Below, in pieces: positions 45,877 through 53,997 of a DNA stretch of 64,000 nucleotides. Numbering within the stretch: position 1 is the first letter of the stretch; each line of letters starts with the position of its first letter. The notes beneath the pieces are model-generated. The model did no database searches and had not been told where the DNA came from. It saw nothing but the letters and a program-made list of their open reading frames with translations. Both the position numbers and the translations under genes were made by a program. Location: the NCBI RefSeq assembly GCF_900104515.1, contig NZ_FNJL01000011.1:105737-169736 (forward strand), read 5' to 3'. This DNA comes from Paracidovorax cattleyae (GTDB lineage: Bacteria > Pseudomonadota > Gammaproteobacteria > Burkholderiales > Burkholderiaceae_C).

Positions 45877-46826
45877 TTATGAATCGGGATCAAGACGCGG
45901 CCCTTGGGAAGAGCCGCCTCCATCGCCGCCGCGCAGCGCGTTCGCTGCGGTGCCGGCGGCATGGCCGAGTTGCTGGCGCCGGTGCAGCCGCTTCGCCCAC
46001 GCGGGCTGGGGCGGCGGATCGGTGCCGCGTGCGGGGGCGTCGGCACCGGCCTCGCCTCCGACGTTGCCCGCGGCTCCGGTATCAAACGCTGCAGCCATGC
46101 GCCGCTCAAAGGACTGGACGCCAGCCGCCGCCCTCCTGCCGGCCGCGCGCATGCCGGCGCGCGCCACCTGCCCGAGACCGGCGGCGGCGCCTTCCGGGCC
46201 GCCGCCCGCGGCAGCGGAGCCGGCGCGGAAGATGGACTGAGCCCGGCCCGCTGCACCGGCCGCTGCGCTGGCCCCGCGATCCAGTGCGCGGGCGGCGGCA
46301 GGCGCCATGCGCGCTCCGGCCGCGACGGCACTGCCCACGCCGGTCGCTGCAGCGCCGATGGCGACGGCGGTGCCGGCCGCGCCCACCGCCGCGCCTGCCA
46401 TCGCACCCGCGCCGAGCTGCGGTGCACCGGACACCAGCCCGGTGGCGATGCCTGGGCCGAAGATGCCCAGCGCCAGCAGCGTGAGCGAGGCCAGCATGAT
46501 GACCAGCGCGTGGTCGATCGAGGGCTGCGCAGGGTGCACCTCGAACTCTGCGAATAGCCCGGAGCCAATGCCCACGATCACCGCCAGCACCAGCACCTTG
46601 ATGCCGGAAGACACGACGTTGCCGAGGACTTTTTCGGCGAGGAACGCGGTCTTGGACCAGAGGGCAAATGGCACCAGCACGAAGCCTGCGAGCGTGGTGA
46701 GCTTGAACTCCACCAGCGTGACGAACAGTTGCACCGCCAGCACGAAGAAGCACAGGATGACGATGAGCCACGCCAGGAACATCACGACCACGGGCGTGAT
46801 GTTGATGAACAGATCCGGGAAGGGCC
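45877..46826 (-). pseudogene. trbL: trbL (VirB6 homologue), 5' end deleted
   Basis: The sequence from FPDLFINITPVVVMFLAWL onward follows TrbL: polytopic segments (VQLFVTLVEFKLTTLAGFVLVPFALW, VLVLAVIVGIGSGLF, LVIMLASLTLLALGIF), then an Ala/Gly-rich region and a charged tail. About 190 N-terminal residues with the first membrane segments are missing. At about 46820-46830 the TrbL homology ends and the plus-strand parB gene begins, so this is a deletion junction. Start codons exist only in the antisense of parB. A working VirB6 channel protein is unlikely. Confidence 0.85.
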
Positions 46827-48757
46827 GCAACGTGCGCAAGACCCCGCGCATGTCCATTCCCGAACTGGCGGCCAGCATCCAGCGCGTGGGCCTGCTACAG
46901 AACCTGATCGTGATCGCCGCTGCCGATGGCGAGCATTACGAAGTCGTGGCCGGTGGGCGCAGGCTGGCCGCGTTGAAGCTGCTGGCGAAGCGGCGCCGCC
47001 TCAGCAAGGAATGGGAGGTGCCTTGCCTGCTGGTGGCCGACGGCACGGCCCGCACGGCCAGCCTCACGGAGAACGTGCAGCGCGAAGCCATGCACCCCGC
47101 CGACCAGTTCGAGGCCTTCGCCGCGCTGGTGGCCGAGGGGCGGCCCATCGAAGACATTGCGGCCGACTTCTCGGTCACCCCGCTGGTGGTACAGCGCCGC
47201 TTGAAGCTGGCGAACGTCTCGCCGCGCCTGATGGCCGACTACCGTGCGGACGCCGTGAACCTGGACCAGTTGATGGCCCTTGCCATCACCGATGACTACG
47301 CTGCGCAGGAGGCCGCGTTCTACGATGCACCGACGTGGCAGCGCCAGCCGGCAATGCTGCGCGAACGCCTCACCGAACGAGAGATCGACGCCTACCGGAA
47401 TCCGCTGGTGCGATTCGTGGGTTTGGGTGCCTACGAGGCCGCGGGCGGCGGTGTGCGCCGCGACCTGTTCGCGGAAGCGGATACGGGCGTGTACCTCAGC
47501 GACGCCGCGCTGCTGGAGCGGCTGGCGCACGAGAAGCTGGCTGGGATTGCCTCCGAGGTGAAGGCCGAGGGCTGGGCCTGGGTGGAAGCCGTGCCGACCG
47601 CGACCCATGCCGACCTGCACGCCTTCCAGCGCGCGCCGCGAGAGCACCGCACCCCAACCAAGCGCGAAGCCCAGCGCATCGAGAAGGTGCAGGCCGGGAT
47701 GCAGGAAATCGACGAGGCCATCGAGGCCGCGATGGACGCCGACGACGAGGAAGCTTTGGAAGCCTTGCATGAGGAGAGCGAGCATCTGCGCCGCCACCGG
47801 CAGGTGCTGGAGGACGGCTTGCTGTGCTACGCCCCAAACGTGCTTGCCGTGGCGGGTGCCGTCGTCACCATCGACCGCAACGGGGAGGCGGTCGTCCATC
47901 GCGGGCTGATGCGCGAAGCCGAGGCCAAGGCACTGCGGACGCTGGAGCGGCTGCGGCAAGGCTTTGCCGATGGCGATGCGAGCAACGACGACAGCGAGGA
48001 CACCGAGGGCGCACCCCAAGTCGCCCTCTTGTCCGATCGGCTGGCGCAGCGCCTGAGCGCGTACCGCACGGCGGCACTCCAAATCGAGGTGGCCCGGCAT
48101 CCGCAAGTGGCCCTGGCCGCGCTGGTGCATGGCATGGTGCAGTCCATCTTGCAGGACGGCCACTTCCGCCGCGATCTTCCATTGGGCGTGTCCGCCACCG
48201 CGCAAGATCGGCTGGAGCGTGTGGCCTCCGACTTGCCCGAATCGCCAGCGGCCACGGCGCTGCGCGAACTGCAGTGCGGCTGGGCTGCGAAGCTGCCCGA
48301 GGACAGCGCCGAACTGTTCGCCGCATTGCTGGCGATGGAGCAGGACGAATTGGTCAAGCTGCTGGCGGTGTGCGTGGGGGCCACCGTGGACGTCGTGACG
48401 TTGCGCGCCGCGCATCGCCACTCGGGCGCGGTGCTGGCCGAGGCGGTGGGCCTCGACATGGCCGCATGGTGGCGCCCCACGGCGGAGGGCTACTTCCGGC
48501 ACATCCCCAAGGCCGCGATCCTGCATGCAGTGACCGAGTTCGCACCGGAACACGTCAGCCGGCTGGCGAAGCTGAAAAAGGCCGACGTTGCCAGCGAGGC
48601 CGAGCGGCTGGCCGATGGCACGGGCTGGATGCCGACGATTTTCCGTTCGGACGACCCGCAGCAGCAGGAGGGTGTGCAGCCCGAAGACCCGGCGCAAGAC
48701 GCTCCGGACGATGCCGGAGACGGGGAGATTGAGGCTACGCAAGCGATGGCCGCCTGA
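46799..48757 (+). CDS. parB: ParB-family partition protein, N-terminus lost at junction
   Basis: 652 residues if translated from ATG 46799, which lies in former trbL sequence; another ATG at 46850 (MSIPELAAS) is possible. ParB homology starts at NVRKT (46829), followed by SIPELAASIQRVGLLQNL and VVAGGRRLAALK (ParB box II) and a long C-terminal part with an acidic helix (AAMDADDEEALEALHEESE). The residues before NVRKT that normally open such proteins are replaced. It belongs with repA-parA as the stability module of Tn4371-like elements. The core nuclease/CTPase region still looks intact. Confidence 0.85.
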   Translation: MLMNRSGKGRNVRKTPRMSIPELAASIQRVGLLQNLIVIAAADGEHYEVVAGGRRLAALKLLAKRRRLSKEWEVPCLLVADGTARTASLTENVQREAMHPADQFEAFAALVAEGRPIEDIAADFSVTPLVVQRRLKLANVSPRLMADYRADAVNLDQLMALAITDDYAAQEAAFYDAPTWQRQPAMLRERLTEREIDAYRNPLVRFVGLGAYEAAGGGVRRDLFAEADTGVYLSDAALLERLAHEKLAGIASEVKAEGWAWVEAVPTATHADLHAFQRAPREHRTPTKREAQRIEKVQAGMQEIDEAIEAAMDADDEEALEALHEESEHLRRHRQVLEDGLLCYAPNVLAVAGAVVTIDRNGEAVVHRGLMREAEAKALRTLERLRQGFADGDASNDDSEDTEGAPQVALLSDRLAQRLSAYRTAALQIEVARHPQVALAALVHGMVQSILQDGHFRRDLPLGVSATAQDRLERVASDLPESPAATALRELQCGWAAKLPEDSAELFAALLAMEQDELVKLLAVCVGATVDVVTLRAAHRHSGAVLAEAVGLDMAAWWRPTAEGYFRHIPKAAILHAVTEFAPEHVSRLAKLKKADVASEAERLADGTGWMPTIFRSDDPQQQEGVQPEDPAQDAPDDAGDGEIEATQAMAA

Positions 48758-48775
48758 TCCGCAATCGGAACAGTG

Positions 48776-48793
48776 CCCCGGCCGCGGCCGGGG
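48776..48793. repeat. 18-base perfect GC palindrome, copy 1
   Basis: CCCCGGCCGCGGCCGGGG, self-complementary over all 18 bases and flanked by TG..CG. An identical copy is at 50211-50228. It lies 18 bases after the parB stop and could be a terminator stem without T-run or a protein-binding site. Confidence 0.8.
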
Positions 48794-48816
48794 CGTTTCG
48801 TTGCAGGAGCAATCTC

Positions 48817-49023
48817 ATGTCTCGCAACATCACCCGCCGCCAGCGCATAGCGGCGATCTACGCACCCGGGACCGTGCGCCCGCCGTTGGACGGCGCTGAC
48901 GACGTGCGCGGCTACCGCCCACCCTCGGGCTGGTCGGCCCAGGCGGACCTGACCGATACGCACCCCATCACCGGCCGCGTTCTGCCGCGTGCAGAGTCGT
49001 GGATCATCGAAACGAAGGAATAG
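48817..49023 (+). CDS. Small hypothetical protein between parB and DUF736
   Basis: 68 residues with GGAG 10 bases upstream. Basic, Pro-containing, no membrane segment (motifs SRNITRRQRIAAIY, RGYRPPSGWSAQADL, TGRVLPRAESWII). Short proteins of this style occur at the same place in Tn4371-like elements. No function can be read from the sequence. Confidence 0.6.
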   Translation: MSRNITRRQRIAAIYAPGTVRPPLDGADDVRGYRPPSGWSAQADLTDTHPITGRVLPRAESWIIETKE

Positions 49024-49855
49024 CCGCAATCGGCCGCGCCCAGCCCGTTCCGGGCTGGGCGCGGAGAAAAATCCGGGCGCTGCAGTGGCCGCGCCCTGTG
49101 TTGAATGCAGCTTTCGAGCAGCCTGTGCGGCTGCGAATCTTCTGGCCGAGGCCGTGCCGCCGGTGGCGTCAGGCCTCGGCGTCAACCACGCATGCCTCCG
49201 CACCTGCGGCGCTGCGGTTGCCTTCAATGCATGGCAACTGGCAATGCCAGCCGCGCGATGCGCGACTGCCATGTCATGCAGCGCCATGCCTGGGGTGTGC
49301 GGCGGATGCCGCGCGATGGCGTGCTGCGCGACCGGAACCGCTCGTGCTTGCCGACCTCGACGGCGGCGGTTCAATGCCAGGACGCGATGAAGGACTGCTC
49401 ATGAACGTGTCCCGCTGCCAGCCGGCTTCGCCGGTCTTCTTCCTGTAGCTGCCATGCGCTGCGCCGCTGTACGCGGCGGGGCGCATGCTCGTTGCCAACC
49501 TTGCCGTTGGGATGGCCTCGCGGGTGTTGGAGGCTCAGCGTGCCGGTGCAGCCGTCGTGCGCAGGCACCGAGTCCGCCATGCCACCTTTCGGGGAGGGCC
49601 GGCACCAGTACGTCCTTGTTTGTCGTGAATCCTGGCGTGGGCGCGGCTGCGCCTTGGGCTTCATCCCCGCAACCTTCCAGCGAAAACAATTTCCCCGCCG
49701 CTGCGCGGCTTCCTCGCGCAGCAAATTCTTTTCGCTTCCAGGCTCTCCACTGCGTTGCGACCGCTGCGCGGTGCGGTCAGCCCATCCCCCGCCGGGCGGA
49801 TCACAACAAGGACGCACTGGCGCGACCTTGGGTCACCCCGAAAGGAGAAATCACC
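49024..49855. other. 832-base region without a convincing gene
   Basis: Several frames are open because of high GC, but none has a ribosome site plus protein-like composition. A short stretch at about 49414-49446, read on the minus strand (KKTGEAGW), resembles part of the DUF736 gene (KKTSEAGR), which may be a remnant of a second, inverted DUF736-like copy. A short GC stem lies near 49461-49484. Nothing else is recognisable. Confidence 0.4.
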
Positions 49856-50170
49856 ATGGCAAACATCGGCACCTTCACCACCCAGAACGACGGCTACACC
49901 GGCACGCTGCGCACCCTCACGCTCAACGCGAAGGCCCGGCTGGTCCCCAACGACAAGGCCGACAACGAGAAGGCCCCTGACTTCCGCCTCCAGGTCTCCG
50001 GACACGACATTGGCGCGGCATGGAAGAAGACCAGCGAAGCCGGCCGGGACTACCTGTCCGTGACCCTGGACGATCCTTCGTTCCCGGCGCCGATCTACGC
50101 CCGCCTGGTCGAAGGCGAGGACGGCAAGCATGAGCTGTTCTGGTCACGCAGCAAGCCTCAGGCGTCCTGA
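49856..50170 (+). CDS. DUF736 family protein
   Basis: 104 residues with an ideal AAAGGAGAAATCACC before the [24 protein letters not shown] and [21 protein letters not shown] are the family hallmarks. DUF736 proteins are found next to repA/parA in conjugative elements of proteobacteria and their job is unknown. Cytoplasmic, beta-rich. Confidence 0.9.
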   Translation: MANIGTFTTQNDGYTGTLRTLTLNAKARLVPNDKADNEKAPDFRLQVSGHDIGAAWKKTSEAGRDYLSVTLDDPSFPAPIYARLVEGEDGKHELFWSRSKPQAS

Positions 50171-50210
50171 CGGCGGCCACCGAGCCCCGCCCGTCGGCGG
50201 GGCCGGATTG

Positions 50211-50228
50211 CCCCGGCCGCGGCCGGGG
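50211..50228. repeat. 18-base perfect GC palindrome, copy 2
   Basis: Identical to 48776-48793 (CCCCGGCCGCGGCCGGGG), here flanked by TTG and CAA so the palindrome extends two bases further on each side. It lies 40 bases after the DUF736 stop. Confidence 0.8.
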
Positions 50229-50596
50229 CAAGGCGCAGAGCCACAGAAGCGCAGAAGCGGAGAAGCGCATCTCCGCGGAAGCACAAATCCGTAAATCCGC
50301 ATCTGTGCAATTGCTCGTTCGATGCCATCCGCAAAAGCGCAATCGTGCTTGTGCAAGCATGCACGGAGCCGCTTCCGTGGATATCCACGAAAGCACGCAT
50401 GCATGCCGTTGCCGTGCGCCAATGGCACCCGCACGCGTATTACTTCGCTCGCCGGTCTCAGCGCAGACGGCAAGCGTCTGAGTGGGCTTTCAGTCCCGAC
50501 GCGGAGCGATTCGGACCGAAACGGACATGCACTGCCGCGCTGTCCTCCAGAGACTGCTCCCACCCGACCTGCTTCCGCGGTCGGGGCTGTGAATCG
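50229..50596. other. Palindrome-rich intergenic region upstream of the repA operon
   Basis: 370 bases with no convincing gene. It holds CGTGGATATCCACG (perfect, 50376-50389), GCACA...TGTGC around 50281-50308, repeated AATCCG(T/C)A units near 50286-50300 and TGCTT/AAGCA at about 50347-50360. The density of small inverted repeats suggests regulator binding or part of a replication or transfer origin. Confidence 0.4.
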
Positions 50597-50608
50597 ATGG
50601 AGAACACC

Positions 50609-50911
50609 ATGATGCGACCCACAACCTTGCGGCCCGAGGCCGCCCCCGGCGCTGCGCCGCAGGCTGCTACCACCGCCGCGCACCCACCGCGCTACCTCAC
50701 CAACGACGAAGCCGCGACGCACCTGCGCCTGTCCCCGCGAACGCTCGAAAAGCTGCGCGTGATCGGCGGCGGCCCGAAGTTCCGCAAGTTCGGCCGGCGC
50801 GTGATGTACGCGGTCACTGACCTCGATGCCTGGGCGGATGCGCGCAGCTTCGAGGCGACGTCCGATCCCGAATACGCCGAGCGTCACTCGGCGGACAGCC
50901 GTGCGCGGTGA
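50609..50911 (+). CDS. Helix-turn-helix (MerR/AlpA-like) DNA-binding protein
   Basis: 100 residues from the ATG at 50609, which has GGAGA six bases upstream. After a Pro/Ala-rich start, YLTNDEAATHLRLSPRTLEKLRVIGGGPKFRKFGRRVMY is the excisionase/AlpA-type winged helix that reads DNA through the helix after HLRLS. The C-terminus is acidic and ends in the start of repA (ATGA overlap), so it is the first gene of the repA operon. It may regulate replication or excision. Confidence 0.85.
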   Translation: MMRPTTLRPEAAPGAAPQAATTAAHPPRYLTNDEAATHLRLSPRTLEKLRVIGGGPKFRKFGRRVMYAVTDLDAWADARSFEATSDPEYAERHSADSRAR

Positions 50912-51774
50912 CCGGGGCCACACGGCGGGCTGCCGCGCCGTGCGAGCCGGAATCGCGGGAGCGGGAACAGCTGGATCTGTTCCGCGCCTTGCCTGGCGAC
51001 ATGGCGCCGCGCGACAGCCAGGACCTGATGGCTTACCCATTCTTCTCGCTCGCGAAGTCGCGGCGCACGGCGCCGATCGACTTCCAGGCCGGGAACGTGA
51101 AGATCCGCGTGGAGGGCACGCACGAGCACGGCATCGCGACAATCTGGGATGCCGACATCCTGATCTGGGCGGCCTCGCAGATCGTGCAGGCGCGCGATGC
51201 CGGCCTGCGGCCGTCGCGGCTGATGCACGCCACGCCGTACGAGATCCTGCGCTTTATCGGCCGCGGCACGTCGCTGCGCGACTACCAGCGGCTCAAGGCG
51301 GCGCTGGACCGGCTGCAGTCCACGACGGTGGCCACGTCCATCCGCGAGACTACGGGGCGCCGGTTGCATCGTTTCTCGTGGATCAACGAGTGGAAGGAGC
51401 TGGCCGATGCCCGTGGCTTGCCGCAGGGCATCGAACTGATCCTGCCGGACTGGTTCTTCTCCGGCGTGGTGGATTCGGCGCTGGTGTTGACCATCGACCC
51501 GGGGTATTTCCGGCTCACGGGGGGCATCGAGCGCTGGCTGTACCGCCTCGTGCGCAAGCACGGCGGGCGGCAGCCTGGAGGCTGGCAGTTCGACTTCCAG
51601 CACCTCTATCGCAAATCGGGCAGCGTGGCGCGCTACTACGACTTCGCTGCGGATTTGCGCGTCTTGGTTGCCCGGCAAGCGTTGCCGGGATATCGGCTAT
51701 GCATCCTGCCTGCCGATGGCACTCGGTCGCCCTTGCTCTCGTTCCGGCCCGTGCTGCCGACGGCACGGGGATAA
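50908..51774 (+). CDS. repA: Replication initiator protein A
   Basis: 288 residues, coupled to the HTH gene. It matches the RPA replication-initiator family: MAYPFFSLAKSRRTAPIDF, TPYEILRFIGRGTS, DRLQSTTVATSIR and GIERWLYRLVRKHGG. It would open an origin, and the iteron-like repeats 26 bases after its stop are a likely target. In Tn4371-like elements repA is thought to allow limited plasmid-like replication of the excised circle. Complete. Confidence 0.9.
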   Translation: MTGATRRAAAPCEPESREREQLDLFRALPGDMAPRDSQDLMAYPFFSLAKSRRTAPIDFQAGNVKIRVEGTHEHGIATIWDADILIWAASQIVQARDAGLRPSRLMHATPYEILRFIGRGTSLRDYQRLKAALDRLQSTTVATSIRETTGRRLHRFSWINEWKELADARGLPQGIELILPDWFFSGVVDSALVLTIDPGYFRLTGGIERWLYRLVRKHGGRQPGGWQFDFQHLYRKSGSVARYYDFAADLRVLVARQALPGYRLCILPADGTRSPLLSFRPVLPTARG

Positions 51775-52012
51775 CCGCGGTAATTCCTGTGGACGGCCTC
51801 GTGCTATCAGGCAACTCGGGCATCGTGCTATCGGGCAACGATTACTCGTGCTATCGGGCAACAAAATCGGCCGCAGAGCCAATGCCAGCGCGGGTTTGGG
51901 AGCCCCTTAACGTACCTAACCCTATTTCTAACATTGGTGGTAGAAGCGCCGCGATTCGGTGGATAACCACCAACCGGCACGCGCAGTTCTCCGCGATCGG
52001 GAGGGCCGCGCC
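51775..52012. other. Iteron and DnaA-box region, candidate origin of replication
   Basis: Three direct repeats CGTGCTATC(A/G)GGCAAC at 51800-51815, 51824-51839 and 51847-51862, spaced 24 and 23 bases (about two helical turns). They are followed by a relatively AT-rich stretch at 51908-51937 and by GGTGGATAA at 51958-51966, one mismatch from the DnaA box TGTGGATAA. It sits between repA and parA. The arrangement fits an iteron-type oriV. The parA ribosome site lies at its right end. Confidence 0.6.
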
Positions 52013-52651
52013 ATGATCTTCGCGCTGCTCAACCAGAAAGGCGGCGTCGGCAAAACCACGCTCGCCACCCACATCGCGGGCGAGCTGGCGATGCGTGGTG
52101 GGCACGTCATCCTGCTGGACGCCGATCCACAGGGATCGGCGCTGGACTGGACGCAGCGTCGTGCGCAACAGGGGCTGCCACGGCTGTTCAGCGCGGTCGG
52201 CTTGGCGCGCGAGACTTTGCACCAGGAGGCGCCGGAGCTGGCGCGCCGCGCCGACCACGTCGTGATCGACGGGCCGCCGCGCATCGCCGCGCTGGCGCGC
52301 TCGGCGCTGCTGGCGGCCGACCGCGCCTTGATCCCCGTGCAGCCCAGCCCGTATGACCTCTGGGCCAGCGCCGAGATGGTGGCGCTGATCCGCGAGGCGC
52401 AGGTGTTTCGGCCTGCGCTGCGCGCGGCCTTCGCACTGAACCGGCGCGTGAGCACCACCGTCATCGGTCGGGAGGCACGTAGCGCGCTCGCGGAGCAGCC
52501 ACTGCACGCGCTGCACGCGGAGGTGCGCCAGCGCATCGTCTTTGCCGACAGCGCGGCCGCTGGCCGGCTCGTCCGGGAGACGGCACCGGACAGCGCTGCG
52601 GCCCGAGAAATCGCCGCACTGGTGGACGAACTGTTGCGGTGGACGACATGA
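52013..52651 (+). CDS. parA: ParA-family partition ATPase
   Basis: 212 residues from the ATG at 52013 with GGGAGG upstream. The deviant Walker A box LNQKGGVGKTTLA, the LLDADPQGSALDW motif and DHVVIDGPPR are typical of short ParA/MinD-like ATPases of conjugative elements. It acts with ParB to keep the element. Its stop overlaps the next small gene (ATGA). Confidence 0.93.
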   Translation: MIFALLNQKGGVGKTTLATHIAGELAMRGGHVILLDADPQGSALDWTQRRAQQGLPRLFSAVGLARETLHQEAPELARRADHVVIDGPPRIAALARSALLAADRALIPVQPSPYDLWASAEMVALIREAQVFRPALRAAFALNRRVSTTVIGREARSALAEQPLHALHAEVRQRIVFADSAAAGRLVRETAPDSAAAREIAALVDELLRWTT

Positions 52652-52920
52652 CCGCAAAGCCCGCATCTCGCGCCAAGCGCGTCGGCATCGGCGCGCGCCC
52701 GCCCGCGAATCCGCATGCCGAGGCATGGATTCGCCAGGGCGACGCCGATGCGCTCACCAAGGGTGACCTCTACACCGCGCGCCTGACGCTCGACATCACG
52801 CCCGCCATGCGAGCGCGCATCAAGGTGTCCGCGTTCACACGGGGCGTGACCGTGGCGGAACTGCTGCGCGGCCTGTTGGAACGTGAATTCCCAGAAAACT
52901 CCACGGATACCCGACCATGA
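52648..52920 (+). CDS. Small DNA-binding-like protein coupled to parA
   Basis: 90 residues starting in the parA stop. The N-terminus is basic (KRVGIGARPPANPHAEAWI), and the C-terminal half (YTARLTLDITPAMRARIKVSAFTRGVTVAELLRGLLEREF) has the strand-helix-helix pattern of ribbon-helix-helix proteins such as ParG. Probably the centromere-binding or regulatory partner of ParA. It overlaps traF by 4 bases. Confidence 0.8.
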   Translation: MTAKPASRAKRVGIGARPPANPHAEAWIRQGDADALTKGDLYTARLTLDITPAMRARIKVSAFTRGVTVAELLRGLLEREFPENSTDTRP

Positions 52921-53537
52921 TCACATCCGATTCCGAAGCAGCGCCCGTGGCCGGCATTGCGCAGCAGGCGCTGCCGCCGCGCGCACGTCGTCCACGGCGG
53001 CGCGCTCGCGCCATGCTCGCGGCTCTGTCGGCCGCCGGCCTCGCGGCGCTCGCCTGGGCCTCCTTCGCGCATCCCGATCCGCGGCTTATCTACAACCCGT
53101 CCGACAGCGTGCCGGTAGGCTGGTACCGCATCGATCCCATGGCGTCCGCTGGATCGCGGTCGCCGACCCGGGTGTCGGTGGGCAGCACTGTGCTGGTTCG
53201 CTTGCCGGTCGGCGTCGCCGCGCTTGCGTCGCAGCGCGGCTACCTGCCGGCGCACATCCCGCTGCTCAAGCGCGTCGGCGCCGTGGCGCCGCAGCATGTC
53301 TGCATCGTGGCGGGGCATGTCCTGATCGACGGTGTGCCGGTGGCGCGCACGTTGACAGTGGACCGGATGGGCCGGCCGCTGCTGTCCTGGCCGGAGTGCC
53401 GCCAGCTCGCACAGGGTGAACTGTTCTTGCTCAGTGCGACCAATCCAGCCTCGTTCGACAGCCGCTATTTCGGCCCGGTCAGCGCATCCGCCGTGGTCGG
53501 CGTTGCGCGTCCGGTCTGGCTGGAGACACGCCCATGA
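52917..53537 (+). CDS. traF: Conjugal transfer signal peptidase-like protein TraF
   Basis: 206 residues with one N-terminal membrane segment (about 32-50) after a basic stretch. It belongs to the S26 signal peptidase family, with catalytic Ser in NPSDSVPVGWYR and Lys in LLKRVGA. TraF of RP4 cyclises the TrbC pilin; trbC is not present in this window, so its usual substrate is missing. The protein looks complete. Confidence 0.9.
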   Translation: MITSDSEAAPVAGIAQQALPPRARRPRRRARAMLAALSAAGLAALAWASFAHPDPRLIYNPSDSVPVGWYRIDPMASAGSRSPTRVSVGSTVLVRLPVGVAALASQRGYLPAHIPLLKRVGAVAPQHVCIVAGHVLIDGVPVARTLTVDRMGRPLLSWPECRQLAQGELFLLSATNPASFDSRYFGPVSASAVVGVARPVWLETRP

Positions 53538-53997
53538 GGGCGCCCGATTCGCTGCACGTTGCCGTGCATCTCACCGTGCCATCGCGCATGGCGTCGCGCT
53601 GGTCGCTGCCGTGTCGTCGCGCGTGCAGCGCGTGCGCATCCGCACCGCGCTTCGCGAAACATCCGGTGCAGCCGCCCACTGTGCAGTGTGCTTGCCTCGA
53701 ACGCGCCCGGCCTGCGGTCCCCAGCGCGTCCGTCGTCGAGTTCGCTGGCCGTCTGGCCGCGCGCAACACTGCGCCGTCGGGCTGCCGGTGCCTGAAGCGG
53801 AAGCAGAAGGCGAAGGCGGAAGGCAAGACAAAAGGACGCGGCACCGGGCCGCGTCGAAAGCCAGTCTGCACGTGGGGTTGGCGCGGCACGCGGCGGCTTC
53901 GCCCCCGTGCCGCGTGGGGTGCTGGAGTTTCGCCGCTCCAGGGATGTCCGCGTGCTTCTCGCGCTCTGGCGCACTGCAGCTTGCCCGAGGGGCAGTC
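53538..53997 (+). other. Open stretch between traF and relaxase, doubtful ORF
   Basis: A frame of 155 codons starts in the traF stop (ATGA at 53534) and ends in the relaxase start (ATGA at 53998), which looks like translational coupling at both ends. But the product is a mix of Arg, Ala, Cys and Pro with no recognisable domain, so it may be only a GC-rich open frame. The region could also hold the oriT cut by the adjacent relaxase. I cannot decide between the two. Confidence 0.3.

Noticed and set aside
46895..48742. A 615-codon minus-strand frame antisense to parB
   Set aside because: His/Gln/Arg-rich shadow; the ParB boxes are on the plus strand.
48989..49448. Short frames in the gap between the small ORF and DUF736
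   Set aside because: Overlapping frames of similar length with no start signal, no recognisable domain and Ala/Arg/Cys-rich composition.
53416..53997. Relaxase start far upstream at 53416
   Set aside because: This would overlap traF out of frame and add about 190 residues without family likeness. The ATG at 53998 opens the typical relaxase N-terminus.
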